Shown: piece by piece, positions 1 through 5,288 of the stretch
Numbering within the stretch: position 1 is the stretch's first letter
How the letters are laid out: each line of letters starts with the position of its first letter
Source of the DNA: LMUY01 sp964245495
GTDB lineage: Bacteria > Pseudomonadota > Alphaproteobacteria > Acetobacterales > Acetobacteraceae
DNA length: 5,288 bases
Reading direction: 5' to 3'
NCBI GenBank assembly: GCA_964245495.1
Contig: CAXTNC010000208.1
Coordinates: 1-5,288, forward strand
Program-made: the position numbers and the translations under genes
The notes under the pieces: generated by a model
Seen by the model: the letters and a program-made list of their open reading frames with translations, nothing else
Told to the model about the DNA's origin: nothing
Database searches by the model: none

Positions 1-35
1 GTCCCTTCGCCGCGCTGGCGGCGCTCCGCCGTTAG
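1..35 (+). CDS. C-terminal tail of an upstream protein, probably a DEAD/DEAH-box helicase (partial)
   Basis: Reading in frame from base 3 gives PFAALAALRR followed by a TAG stop at 33-35. Only these ten residues are visible, so this is a fragment whose 5' part lies outside the window. A tail of the type SPFA-x-LAxL is what I recall at the end of alphaproteobacterial ATP-dependent helicases encoded directly before an S4-domain protein, fdxA and carD, and the gene order here matches that arrangement. The stop lies 2 bases before the TTG proposed as the next start, which suggests translational coupling. The helicase identity is inferred from context and this short tail. No catalytic motif can be seen, and another protein cannot be excluded. 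Confidence 0.5.
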   Translation, partial: PFAALAALRR

Positions 36-37
36 CC

Positions 38-364
38 TTGAGCGGCGAGGACAGGGAATGGCAGCGGCTGGACAAGTGGCTGTGGTGTGCCCGGTTCATG
101 AAGCTGCGCGCCGGGTGCGCCCGTTGGGTGGCGGAGGGCGGCATCCGCATCAACCGCCAGCCCACGGACAAGCCGCACGCCCGCCTGCGGCCGGGCGACG
201 TGCTGACCTTGCCGATGGCGGGACGCGTGCGGGTGGTGCGCGTCCTGGACTTGGCCGCTCGTCGCGGCCCGGCGCCGGAGGCCCGCACGCTCTTTGAGGA
301 ACTCGCAGAGCCTGGGCCGCAGGCGTGTGCGGGGGATGAAACAGCGGCGCGACGCCCCACCTGA
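38..364 (+). CDS. S4-domain RNA-binding protein, Hsp15 (HslR)-like
   Basis: A 108-residue protein that is essentially one S4 RNA-binding domain. Residues 10-20 (RLDKWLWCARF) are the family signature, followed by the basic helix, GGIRINRQPTDKPHARLRPGD (about 34-54, the S4 loop and strand) and the tail RRGPAPEARTLFEEL typical of alphaproteobacterial Hsp15-like proteins. In E. coli, Hsp15 binds free 50S subunits carrying a stalled nascent chain and helps recycle them. The same cytoplasmic ribosome or RNA-binding role is inferred here. The start is taken as TTG at 38, because no in-frame ATG or GTG precedes the S4 motif and the upstream stop is at 33-35. No clear Shine-Dalgarno site is visible, so coupling to the upstream gene is likely. 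The gene ends 33 bases before fdxA, probably in the same operon. Confidence 0.87.
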   Translation: MSGEDREWQRLDKWLWCARFMKLRAGCARWVAEGGIRINRQPTDKPHARLRPGDVLTLPMAGRVRVVRVLDLAARRGPAPEARTLFEELAEPGPQACAGDETAARRPT

Positions 365-384
365 ATGGCCTCTATTCCGAGCGC

Positions 385-389
385 TGGAG
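385..389 (+). promoter_or_regulatory. Ribosome binding site of fdxA
   Basis: TGGAG lies 8 bases before the ATG at 398. It supports that ATG over the in-frame ATG at 365, which abuts the stop of the preceding gene and would add eleven residues not found in the ferredoxin family. Confidence 0.6.
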
Positions 390-397
390 CCTGCCGC

Positions 398-724
398 ATG
401 ACCTATGTGGTCACCGAGAACTGCATCAAGTGCAAGTACATGGACTGCGTGGAGGTGTGCCCCGTCGATTGCTTCTACGTCGGCGAGAACATGCTGATGA
501 TCCATCCCGACGAGTGCATCGACTGCGGCGTGTGCGAGCCGGAGTGCCCGGCCGAGGCCATCGTGCCGGACAGCGACGACCGGGCCGCCGCCTGGGCCGA
601 GCAGAACCGCACCTTCGCGCTGCAATGGCCCAACATCACCCGCAAGGGCGAGCCGCCGGCGGACGCCGACGAGTGGAAGGACAAGCCGGGCAAGGCGGCG
701 CTGTTCTCCGCCAACCCAGGCTAG
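398..724 (+). CDS. fdxA: Seven-iron ferredoxin FdxA ([3Fe-4S][4Fe-4S])
   Basis: A 108-residue soluble electron carrier, close in length to the 106-residue Azotobacter vinelandii ferredoxin I. It begins MTYVVTENCIKCKYMDCVEV and has cysteines at 9, 12, 17, 21, 25, 40, 43, 46 and 50. After removal of Met1 these match all nine cysteines of ferredoxin I (8, 11, 16, 20, 24, 39, 42, 45, 49). By that precedent the 3Fe cluster uses the equivalents of 8, 16 and 49, and the 4Fe cluster uses 20, 39, 42 and 45. The WPNIT motif and the acidic C-terminal part are also typical. It probably passes low-potential electrons in the cytoplasm, but the redox partner cannot be told from this window. It sits between the S4 gene and carD, a common alphaproteobacterial order. 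No terminator is evident after it, so read-through into carD is possible. Confidence 0.96.
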   Translation: MTYVVTENCIKCKYMDCVEVCPVDCFYVGENMLMIHPDECIDCGVCEPECPAEAIVPDSDDRAAAWAEQNRTFALQWPNITRKGEPPADADEWKDKPGKAALFSANPG

Positions 725-753
725 GCCTTCCAGGCGCACCCGTTCCGGTGGGG

Positions 754-782
754 CTGACGATTGCCTTCTGGTCTGTTATGCT
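754..782 (+). promoter_or_regulatory. Candidate carD promoter with extended -10
   Basis: CTGACG (754-759) and TATGCT (777-782) are separated by 17 bases. Each matches the sigma-70 consensus at four of six positions. TG sits one base before the -10 hexamer (774-775), giving an extended -10. Transcription would start near 789 and leave a leader of about 97 bases before the carD ATG. The site is predicted by eye only. Confidence 0.5.
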
Positions 783-793
783 TGTCGTAGGGA

Positions 794-863
794 CGCATGC
801 CCTATGGCCGCCGGCCCATTGCATGGCGCCCAGGATAGGCTGATGCCTTGCCCAGTCCTGGCG
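794..863 (+). promoter_or_regulatory. Structured carD leader: two possible stem-loops
   Basis: Between the candidate promoter and the ribosome binding site, two imperfect hairpins can be drawn. In the first (794-828), CATGC at 796-800 pairs with GCATG at 821-825, and ATGGCC at 804-809 pairs with GGCCCAT at 813-819 with one bulged C. In the second (827-863), CCAGGA at 830-835 pairs with TCCTGG at 856-861 and encloses a small AGGC/GCCT hairpin (837-848). They compete for bases 827-828. No U-run follows, so neither is an obvious terminator. Any regulatory role is inference, and in GC-rich DNA such pairings can be accidental. Confidence 0.3.
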
Positions 864-872
864 TTCGTCAGC

Positions 873-877
873 GGAGG
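873..877 (+). promoter_or_regulatory. Ribosome binding site of carD
   Basis: A perfect GGAGG lies 8 bases before the ATG at 886. This strong site supports 886 as the true start of the extended CarD, rather than an internal start next to the conserved domain such as the GTG at 1329. Confidence 0.75.
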
Positions 878-885
878 ATGTTTGC

Positions 886-1892
886 ATGGCGAAAACTGGA
901 ACGAGCAGCGTCAAGCCGCCCAAGCCCGCGCCGGCGCGCGCCCAGTGGGGCTTGCATGACGAGGCTGCGGCCAAGACGGAGTTGAACACCATCGACAAGA
1001 TTGATCTCAGCATCCTCGACCAGGATGTTCCCCCCGCCGCTGAAACCTTGGCCGTGGACGAGATCGAACTCGTGCCGGAACTGGGCGACGAGATCGAGCT
1101 TGTGCCGGAGCTGGGCGCGGACGCTGCCGAAGCCGACCTGATCGGCCTGCCTGGCGCGGTGGCCGATATCGGCGAGGATGAGATCGAGGCGANNNNNNNN
1201 NNNNNNNNNNNNNNNNNNNNNNNNNNNNNNNNNNNNNNNNNNNNNNNNNNNNNNNNNNNNNNNNNNNNNNNNNNNNNNNNNNNNNNNNNNNNGAGGAGGA
1301 CGAGGACCTGCCGCGGGCGCCTCACCGCGTGGCGCCCCGCATGCCGGGCCACATGCCCGGGGTGCCGAACCGCCCGATCATGCATGCCCGCATGCCGGCC
1401 AAGGCGGAGACCTTCCACGAGGGCGACCACGTGGTTTATCCGACCCATGGCGTCGGCAAGGTGGAGCGGATCGCTACGGAGGAGATCGCCGGCCACAAGC
1501 TTGAGCTGATCCACATCACCTTCGAGGAGAACCGGATGACGCTGCGCGTGCCGGTGTCGAAGGCCCGCTCGGCCGGCTTGCGCAAGCTGGCGACCCGCAA
1601 GATGTTCGACGAGGCGATGGCGGTGCTGAAAGGCCGCGCGCGGATCAAGCGGACGATGTGGTCCCGCCGGGCGCAGGAGTACGAGGCCAAGATCAACAGC
1701 GGCGACCCGATCGCCATCGCCGAGGTCGTGCGGGACTTGCACCGCAACGCCGGCCAGCCGGACCAGAGCTTCAGCGAGCGGCAGATCTACGAGGCCGCGA
1801 TGGACCGGCTGGGGGCCGAGCTGGCGGCGCTGGACAAGACGGACAAGCCAACTGCGATGACCAAGCTGGGCGACTTCCTCAAGACGGCTTAG
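886..1892 (+). CDS. carD: CarD/CdnL-family transcriptional regulator with long acidic N-terminal extension (interrupted by an assembly gap)
   Basis: CarD-family proteins bind the RNA polymerase beta subunit and stabilise the open promoter complex, and in alphaproteobacteria they support transcription from many housekeeping promoters. The conserved core runs from about 1413 (FHEGDHVVYPTHGVGKVE, the Tudor-like polymerase-interacting domain) to the stop. It includes KLELIHITFEENRMTLRVP and a helical C-terminal domain with KRTMWSRRAQEYEAKINSGD. The Trp at 1659-1661 corresponds to the wedge residue at the upstream edge of the -10 (Trp85 in M. tuberculosis). This core of about 159 residues is already the size of an ordinary CarD. 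Before it lie 102 visible residues upstream of the gap: a basic, Pro-rich start and then an acidic repeat tract. After the gap come 40 more residues, EEDED and a Met/His/Pro-rich linker. The two halves are in different frames across the 100 N, which fits a gap of arbitrary length. That they form one gene is inferred from matching acidity on both sides, the single good RBS and the absence of a stop; two genes, or a real frameshift hidden in the gap, remain possible. Confidence 0.82.
1057..1116 (+). repeat. Two tandem 30-bp repeats in carD
   Basis: Two adjacent 30-base units (1057-1086 and 1087-1116) each encode DEIELVPELG. They differ at three bases, all silent (GAA/GAG twice, CTC/CTT once). 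A degenerate third copy, DEIEA, begins near 1177 and runs into the assembly gap, which suggests more copies lie in the unresolved stretch. Confidence 0.85.
1193..1292. other. Assembly gap (100 N)
   Basis: Exactly 100 undetermined bases, the conventional placeholder for a scaffold gap of unknown length. It lies inside the acidic extension of carD, next to the tandem repeat. Joining the reading frames on either side needs a true length that leaves remainder 2 when divided by 3, whereas 100 leaves 1. Confidence 0.97.
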
Positions 1893-1911
1893 CTCCACCG
1901 CTCACCCATGA

Positions 1912-1945
1912 AAAAGGCCCCGGAACTTGCGTTCCGGGGCCTTTT
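1912..1945. terminator. Bidirectional intrinsic terminator between carD and the BI-1 gene
   Basis: A perfect 15-bp stem (1912-1926 with 1931-1945) and a TTGC loop. The stem has a GC-rich core flanked by A4 on the left and T4 on the right, so the transcript from either strand ends its hairpin with a U-run. It lies 19 bases after the carD stop and 17 bases beyond the BI-1 gene's stop on the other strand, and so can serve both convergent genes. Confidence 0.93.
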
Positions 1946-1962
1946 GGCTGCTTTCGAGTCAA

Positions 1963-2733
1963 TCAGTTGTTGTTGCTGCGGCCGCCGGTGAGCTGCAGCA
2001 GCAGCATGAACAGGTTGATGAAGTTCAGGTAAAGGCTCAGCGCGTCGTACACGCTGCGCTTGGCCGCCTGGTCCTGCCCTTCGGCGTAGGCGAACTGCGT
2101 GTAGGTCAGCTTGATGCGCTGCGTGTCGTAGGCGGTGAGGCCGACGAACACCAGGACGCCGACGATGCTGATCATGAACTGCAGCCCGCTGCTGCCGATG
2201 AACATGTTGACCAGGCTGGCGAGGATGACGCCGATCAGGCCCATCATCAGGAACGATCCCATGCCCGACAAGTCTCGCCGGGTCGTGTAGCCCACCAGGC
2301 TCATCGCGCCGAACGTGCCGGCGGTGATGAAGAAGGTGCGCACGATCGACTCGCCGCTGTAGAGCAGGAAGATGGACGTGAGGCTGGCGCCCATCGCGGC
2401 GCAGAACGCCCAGAAGATTCCCTGCACTGCGCTGCGGGACAGCCGGTTCACGCCGAACTGCAGCACCAGCACGAAGGCGAGCGGCGCGAACATCGCCACC
2501 AGCGCCAGCGGCCCCTGCACGTGCCGCAGGCCATACGGCGTTTCGCGCAGCGGGTAGAAGTAGTTGATCAGCGAGGTGTTCGCGACGCCGTAGGCGACGA
2601 TGCCGGTGAGCAGCAACCCGGACGTCATCCAGTTGTAGACGCGCAGCATGTAGGCGCGCAGGCCGGCGTCGAGCGCCCCGGCGCTCGTCGTGCTGGCCGG
2701 CGCATACGTGCGTAGGTCGGGGGTGTAGGCCAT
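1963..2733 (-). CDS. Bax inhibitor-1/YccA (TMBIM) family membrane protein
   Basis: A 256-residue inner-membrane protein, the usual length for this family. A polar N-terminus of about 30 residues precedes roughly seven hydrophobic segments (about 34-52, 74-94, 103-125, 131-150, 158-178, 184-202 and 229-249). Family motifs are GVLVFVGLTAYDTQRIK (192-208) and DALSLYLNFINLFMLLLQL (230-248). Asp203 and Asp230 correspond to the Asp pair that forms the pH-sensitive latch of B. subtilis YetJ, a proton-regulated calcium leak channel. A similar ion-leak or stress-protective role is inferred. E. coli YccA, another member, interacts with the FtsH protease. The start is ATG 2731-2733, because MAYTPDLRTYAP fits relatives and GAGGAA (2744-2749) lies 10 bases upstream. 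The TTG at 2811 would add 26 unrelated residues. It reads in the same direction as the permease gene but is 108 bases from it, so it is probably transcribed separately. Confidence 0.93.
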   Translation of the reverse strand: MAYTPDLRTYAPASTTSAGALDAGLRAYMLRVYNWMTSGLLLTGIVAYGVANTSLINYFYPLRETPYGLRHVQGPLALVAMFAPLAFVLVLQFGVNRLSRSAVQGIFWAFCAAMGASLTSIFLLYSGESIVRTFFITAGTFGAMSLVGYTTRRDLSGMGSFLMMGLIGVILASLVNMFIGSSGLQFMISIVGVLVFVGLTAYDTQRIKLTYTQFAYAEGQDQAAKRSVYDALSLYLNFINLFMLLLQLTGGRSNNN

Positions 2734-2743
2734 GGCCCGGAAG

Positions 2744-2749
2744 TTCCTC
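2744..2749 (-). promoter_or_regulatory. Ribosome binding site of the BI-1 gene
   Basis: On the minus strand GAGGAA lies 10 bases before the ATG at 2733, slightly far but usable. It decides between this ATG and the upstream TTG at 2811. Confidence 0.5.
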
Positions 2750-2777
2750 AAAGTGGGGCGACATGCCCCGTTGCTGC

Positions 2778-2806
2778 TATGTTGGCCGAGTCGAAGCGGC
2801 GAGCAA
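2778..2806 (-). promoter_or_regulatory. Weak promoter candidate for the BI-1 gene
   Basis: On the minus strand TTGCTC (2801-2806) and AACATA (2778-2783) are 17 bases apart. The -35 is a partial match and the -10 is poor. The location, in the 108-base gap upstream of the BI-1 gene, fits a promoter, but the sequence support is weak. Confidence 0.25.
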
Positions 2807-2841
2807 GACAAATCGACAGCGGATTGCGCCGCTTTAACACG

Positions 2842-5288
2842 CTAGCTGTTGCGAAGATATGGCGCCGGGCGCACCCGCAGCGCCGCCGCCGTGCCGGCAT
2901 AGCCGAACCCCAGCATCAGCAGCACGCACCCGCACACCGTGGCGGCCAGCACGCCCGGCAGGAACGACCACGGCGCGCGCAGCAGGAAGTGCACCACCCC
3001 CCAGCTGGCCAAGGTGCCCAGCATGGCCGCGATCAGCCCGGCGGCGACGCCGATGGCGCCGAACTCCACCAGCCAGGCGGTGCGGATCTGCCCCCGCGTG
3101 GCACCCAGCGTCTTGAGCACCACCGCCTCCGCCACCCGCCGCCGCTGCCCCGCCGCCACCGCGCCGGCCAGCACCAGCGCGCCGGACGCCAGGGTGACGG
3201 AGGCGGTGGCCGCCAGCGCCGTCGCCAGCTTGCCCACCAGGTCCGCCACCGATTGCAGGATGTCCGCCACCCGGATGCCCGTCACGTTGGGCAGCGCGTC
3301 CGTCACGGTCCGCAGCAGCGCCGCGTCCCCGCCCGGTGCGTCGCGCACGGTGGCGATGTGCATGTGCGGCGCGTGCTCCAGCAGGCCCGGCGAGGCGACC
3401 AGGGCGAAGTTGATCGCCAGCTGCCGCCACTGGATGGCGCGCAGGTTGGCCACGGTGAAGTCGATGTCGCGCCCCAGCACGTTCAGCCGGATGGCGTCGC
3501 CGGGCTTGATGCCCCAGCCTTCCCCCAGGCCGGTATCCAAGGAGAGCAGCGGCTTGCCGGCATAGTCCGCCGGCCACCACTGGCCCGCCACGACCGTCGA
3601 CCCGTCCGGCACGGACGCGGCATAGGTCAGCCCGCGGTCGCCGCGCAGCGCCCATTGGCTGTCCGGCTTGACGTGCACCTGGTCCGCCGGCACGCCGTTC
3701 AGCGCCACCACCCGGGCGCGCAGGCTCGGCACCTGGTGCAGGTCGGACACGCCGGGCTGGCCGCGCACCAGCTGCTCGAAGCGGGGGAGCTGCTCGTTCT
3801 GGATGTCGATGAAGAAGAACGACGGCGCCTGCTCCGGCAGCTCGCCCAGGATTTGCCGGCGGATGTTGCCCTGGATCAGCGCCACCGCCGCCAGCGTGGT
3901 CAGCCCCAGGCCGAGCGCCACCAGCAGCAGCGGCGCCTGGCTGGCCGGGCGGTGGAGGTTGGCCACTCCCAACCGCCAAGAGAGCGGGCGGCGCAGCGTC
4001 ACCCGGCGCGCGCCTGCCATCAGGCCCGCGCCTCCCGCGCGGAACAGCAGCAGCGTGAGGGCGGCGCTGCCGCAGAACCACAGCGCGAAGCCGCGGTCGG
4101 GGGCCGTGCCGACCACGATGCCGACCAGCAGCGCCGCCAGCAGCCCGTTGGCCAGCCACACGCCGGCCGGCACGCCGCGCCCGGACGGCAGCAGCGCGTC
4201 CCGGAACAGCGCCGCCCCGGGGATTTGCGCCGCCCGCGCCAGCGGCCACAGCGCGAACGCCCCCGCCGTCAGCAAGCCGTACACGGCCGCCACAGCCAGC
4301 GGCCCCGGGTACACCCCGCCCGCCGCCGGCACCGGCAGCAGGGAGCCGAACAGCGCCAGCCCGACGACCGGGATCGCCGCCCCGGCCGCCACGCCCAGCG
4401 CCACCCCGGCGGCGCAGAGCAGGCCGACCTGGACCAGGAACACGCGCAGGATCAGCTCGGCGGACGCCCCCAGGCAGCGCAGCGTGGCCACCGTGCGGGC
4501 GCGCGCCTCCATCCAGGCGCGCACGCCCGTCGCCACGCCGATGCCGCCCACCAGCAGGGAGCACAGCCCGACGAGCGAGAGGAACAGGCTGGTCTGCTCC
4601 ACGGCGCGCTCGACGCCGGGCGCGGCCTCCGTGGCGTCCCGGATGCGCCAGCCGGAGCCGGGGAAGGCGGCGCGGATGTCGGCAGCGAACCCGCCCGGCG
4701 CCGCGCCGGGGGGCAGCAGCACGCGCCAGTCATAGTTCAGCAGCGAGCCGGTCTGCACCAGCCCGGTCGCTGGCAGCGCCGTGTCCGCGATCAGCACGCG
4801 CGGCCCCAGGATGGCAAGGCCGTTGGCGTGGTCCGGCTCCGCCGTGAGCGCCGCGCGGAGGACGAAGCTGCCCTCGCCGATCCGCACCGTGTCGCCGGGG
4901 TGCAGCCCCAGCCGCTCCAGCACCAGCGGGTCGGCCACGACGCCGCCTCCCAACGCGGCGGGCAGCGGCATCGCCGGGTTCAGCACGGCGCTGCCGACCA
5001 GCGGATAGGCGGCATCGACGGCCTTCAGCTCGATCAGTTGGCGGTCGCCGGAGGGCGCCACCAGCAAGGAGCGCATGGTGACGATTTCCGACACCTGCGC
5101 CCCCCGGTCCGTCAGCCAGGCGTGCAGCGCGTCCGGCAGCTTCTGGCCGCCGCCGTCGATGGATAAATCCCCACCCAGCAGGGCGCGGCCATCGCTGGCG
5201 AGGCCCTGGTCCACCGCGGCGCGCAGGCTGCCGACGGCGGCGATGGCGGCCACGCCAAGCGCCAGGCAGGCCAGCACGATGCGGATGC
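2842..5288 (-). CDS. FtsX-like ABC transporter permease, YbbP type (5' end cut by window edge)
   Basis: A large inner-membrane ABC permease. The frame is open to the edge: the codons before the GTG at 5277 encode IRI, and IRIVLACLALGVAAIAAVGSL is the first membrane segment, so a short cytoplasmic N-terminus is missing. Counting from that GTG, 811 residues show TM1 (1-20), a MacB-like extracytoplasmic domain (about 21-228), a first FtsX unit (TM at 230-251, 277-305, 325-348, with the coupling-helix region RTVATLRCLGASAEL), two more TMs (373-393, 396-413), TM 448-469, a second extracytoplasmic domain (about 472-685) and a second FtsX unit (688-710, 735-763, 773-799, with RRRVAEAVVLKTLGATRGQI). 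Ten TMs and two FtsX domains fit YbbP. Such permeases work with a separate ATPase (YbbA type), expected just upstream beyond the window. The substrate is unknown; lipid or lipoprotein-related export is a family-level guess. It ends PYLRNS, TAG at 2842-2844. Confidence 0.93.
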   Translation of the reverse strand, partial: IRIVLACLALGVAAIAAVGSLRAAVDQGLASDGRALLGGDLSIDGGGQKLPDALHAWLTDRGAQVSEIVTMRSLLVAPSGDRQLIELKAVDAAYPLVGSAVLNPAMPLPAALGGGVVADPLVLERLGLHPGDTVRIGEGSFVLRAALTAEPDHANGLAILGPRVLIADTALPATGLVQTGSLLNYDWRVLLPPGAAPGGFAADIRAAFPGSGWRIRDATEAAPGVERAVEQTSLFLSLVGLCSLLVGGIGVATGVRAWMEARARTVATLRCLGASAELILRVFLVQVGLLCAAGVALGVAAGAAIPVVGLALFGSLLPVPAAGGVYPGPLAVAAVYGLLTAGAFALWPLARAAQIPGAALFRDALLPSGRGVPAGVWLANGLLAALLVGIVVGTAPDRGFALWFCGSAALTLLLFRAGGAGLMAGARRVTLRRPLSWRLGVANLHRPASQAPLLLVALGLGLTTLAAVALIQGNIRRQILGELPEQAPSFFFIDIQNEQLPRFEQLVRGQPGVSDLHQVPSLRARVVALNGVPADQVHVKPDSQWALRGDRGLTYAASVPDGSTVVAGQWWPADYAGKPLLSLDTGLGEGWGIKPGDAIRLNVLGRDIDFTVANLRAIQWRQLAINFALVASPGLLEHAPHMHIATVRDAPGGDAALLRTVTDALPNVTGIRVADILQSVADLVGKLATALAATASVTLASGALVLAGAVAAGQRRRVAEAVVLKTLGATRGQIRTAWLVEFGAIGVAAGLIAAMLGTLASWGVVHFLLRAPWSFLPGVLAATVCGCVLLMLGFGYAGTAAALRVRPAPYLRNS

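Noticed and set aside
365..397. Earlier in-frame ATG for fdxA at 365
   Set aside because: It would add MASIPSAGACR before the conserved MTYVVT start, lacks its own RBS and abuts the preceding stop codon.
32..739. A 235-codon minus-strand frame opposite the S4 gene and fdxA
   Set aside because: Its Arg/Ala/His-rich translation has no recognisable domain, and both genes on the + strand are confidently identified.
1343..1359. Inverted repeat CCGGGC/GCCCGG inside carD
   Set aside because: A short palindrome produced by Met-Pro-Gly codons in GC-rich coding DNA; no reason to think it is functional.
636..1898. A 420-codon minus-strand frame across carD and the gap
   Set aside because: It runs through the 100 N and opposes fdxA and carD, both of which are recognised. 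It is open because of GC bias.
1927..2715. A 262-codon + strand frame opposite the BI-1 gene
   Set aside because: It starts inside the terminator hairpin, is rich in Gln, His and Glu with no family resemblance, and mirrors a well-supported membrane protein.
2734..2811. TTG at 2811 as an upstream start of the BI-1 protein
   Set aside because: The extra 26 residues are unlike the family and would overlap the candidate promoter. The ATG at 2733 has an RBS.
2818..2833. Possible terminator hairpin after the permease (AGCGG/CCGCT with a 6-base loop)
   Set aside because: A stem of only 5 bp and no clean U-run on the minus strand. Too weak to call.
2779..5166. A 795-codon open frame on the + strand opposite the permease
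   Set aside because: Its translation is low-complexity Arg/Gln/His/Ala-rich, as expected for the antisense of a GC-rich gene, while the minus strand encodes a clear ten-TM FtsX permease.

Overview
The window is high-GC DNA with closely packed genes whose proteins look alphaproteobacterial. The CarD core, the FdxA ferredoxin and the order helicase tail / S4-domain protein / fdxA / carD all fit Alphaproteobacteria, most likely Rhodospirillales or Acetobacteraceae. That placement rests on remembered family sequences and gene order, not on a search. A run of exactly 100 N at 1193-1292 shows this is a draft assembly, perhaps a metagenome-derived one.

Left half (+ strand): the last codons of an upstream gene, probably a DEAD/DEAH-type helicase, end at 35. 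An Hsp15-like S4 RNA-binding protein (38-364, TTG start) follows after 2 bases, and then the seven-iron ferredoxin gene fdxA (398-724). These three look co-transcribed. A 161-base intergenic region follows, with a good promoter candidate (754-782), two possible leader hairpins (794-863) and a strong ribosome binding site. It leads into carD (886-1892), a global RNA-polymerase-binding regulator with an unusually long, acidic, repeat-bearing N-terminal extension. The assembly gap falls inside that extension. A perfect 15-bp hairpin (1912-1945) ends carD and is shaped to work in both directions.

Right half (- strand): a Bax inhibitor-1/YccA family membrane protein (1963-2733) is convergent with carD. 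Upstream of it is a large FtsX/YbbP-type ABC transporter permease (2842 to the window edge, N-terminus cut off). The two are separated by 108 bases with a weak promoter candidate. The permease's ATPase partner would be expected just beyond the right edge.

Functionally this is mostly housekeeping: RNA binding on stalled ribosomes, electron transfer, transcription initiation control, membrane ion homeostasis and an export-type permease. I see no mobile element, CRISPR array, tRNA, rRNA or defence system. The one stretch that is not routine is the CarD N-terminal extension, with its 30-bp tandem repeat, acidic tract and Met/His/Pro-rich linker, together with carD's structured leader.
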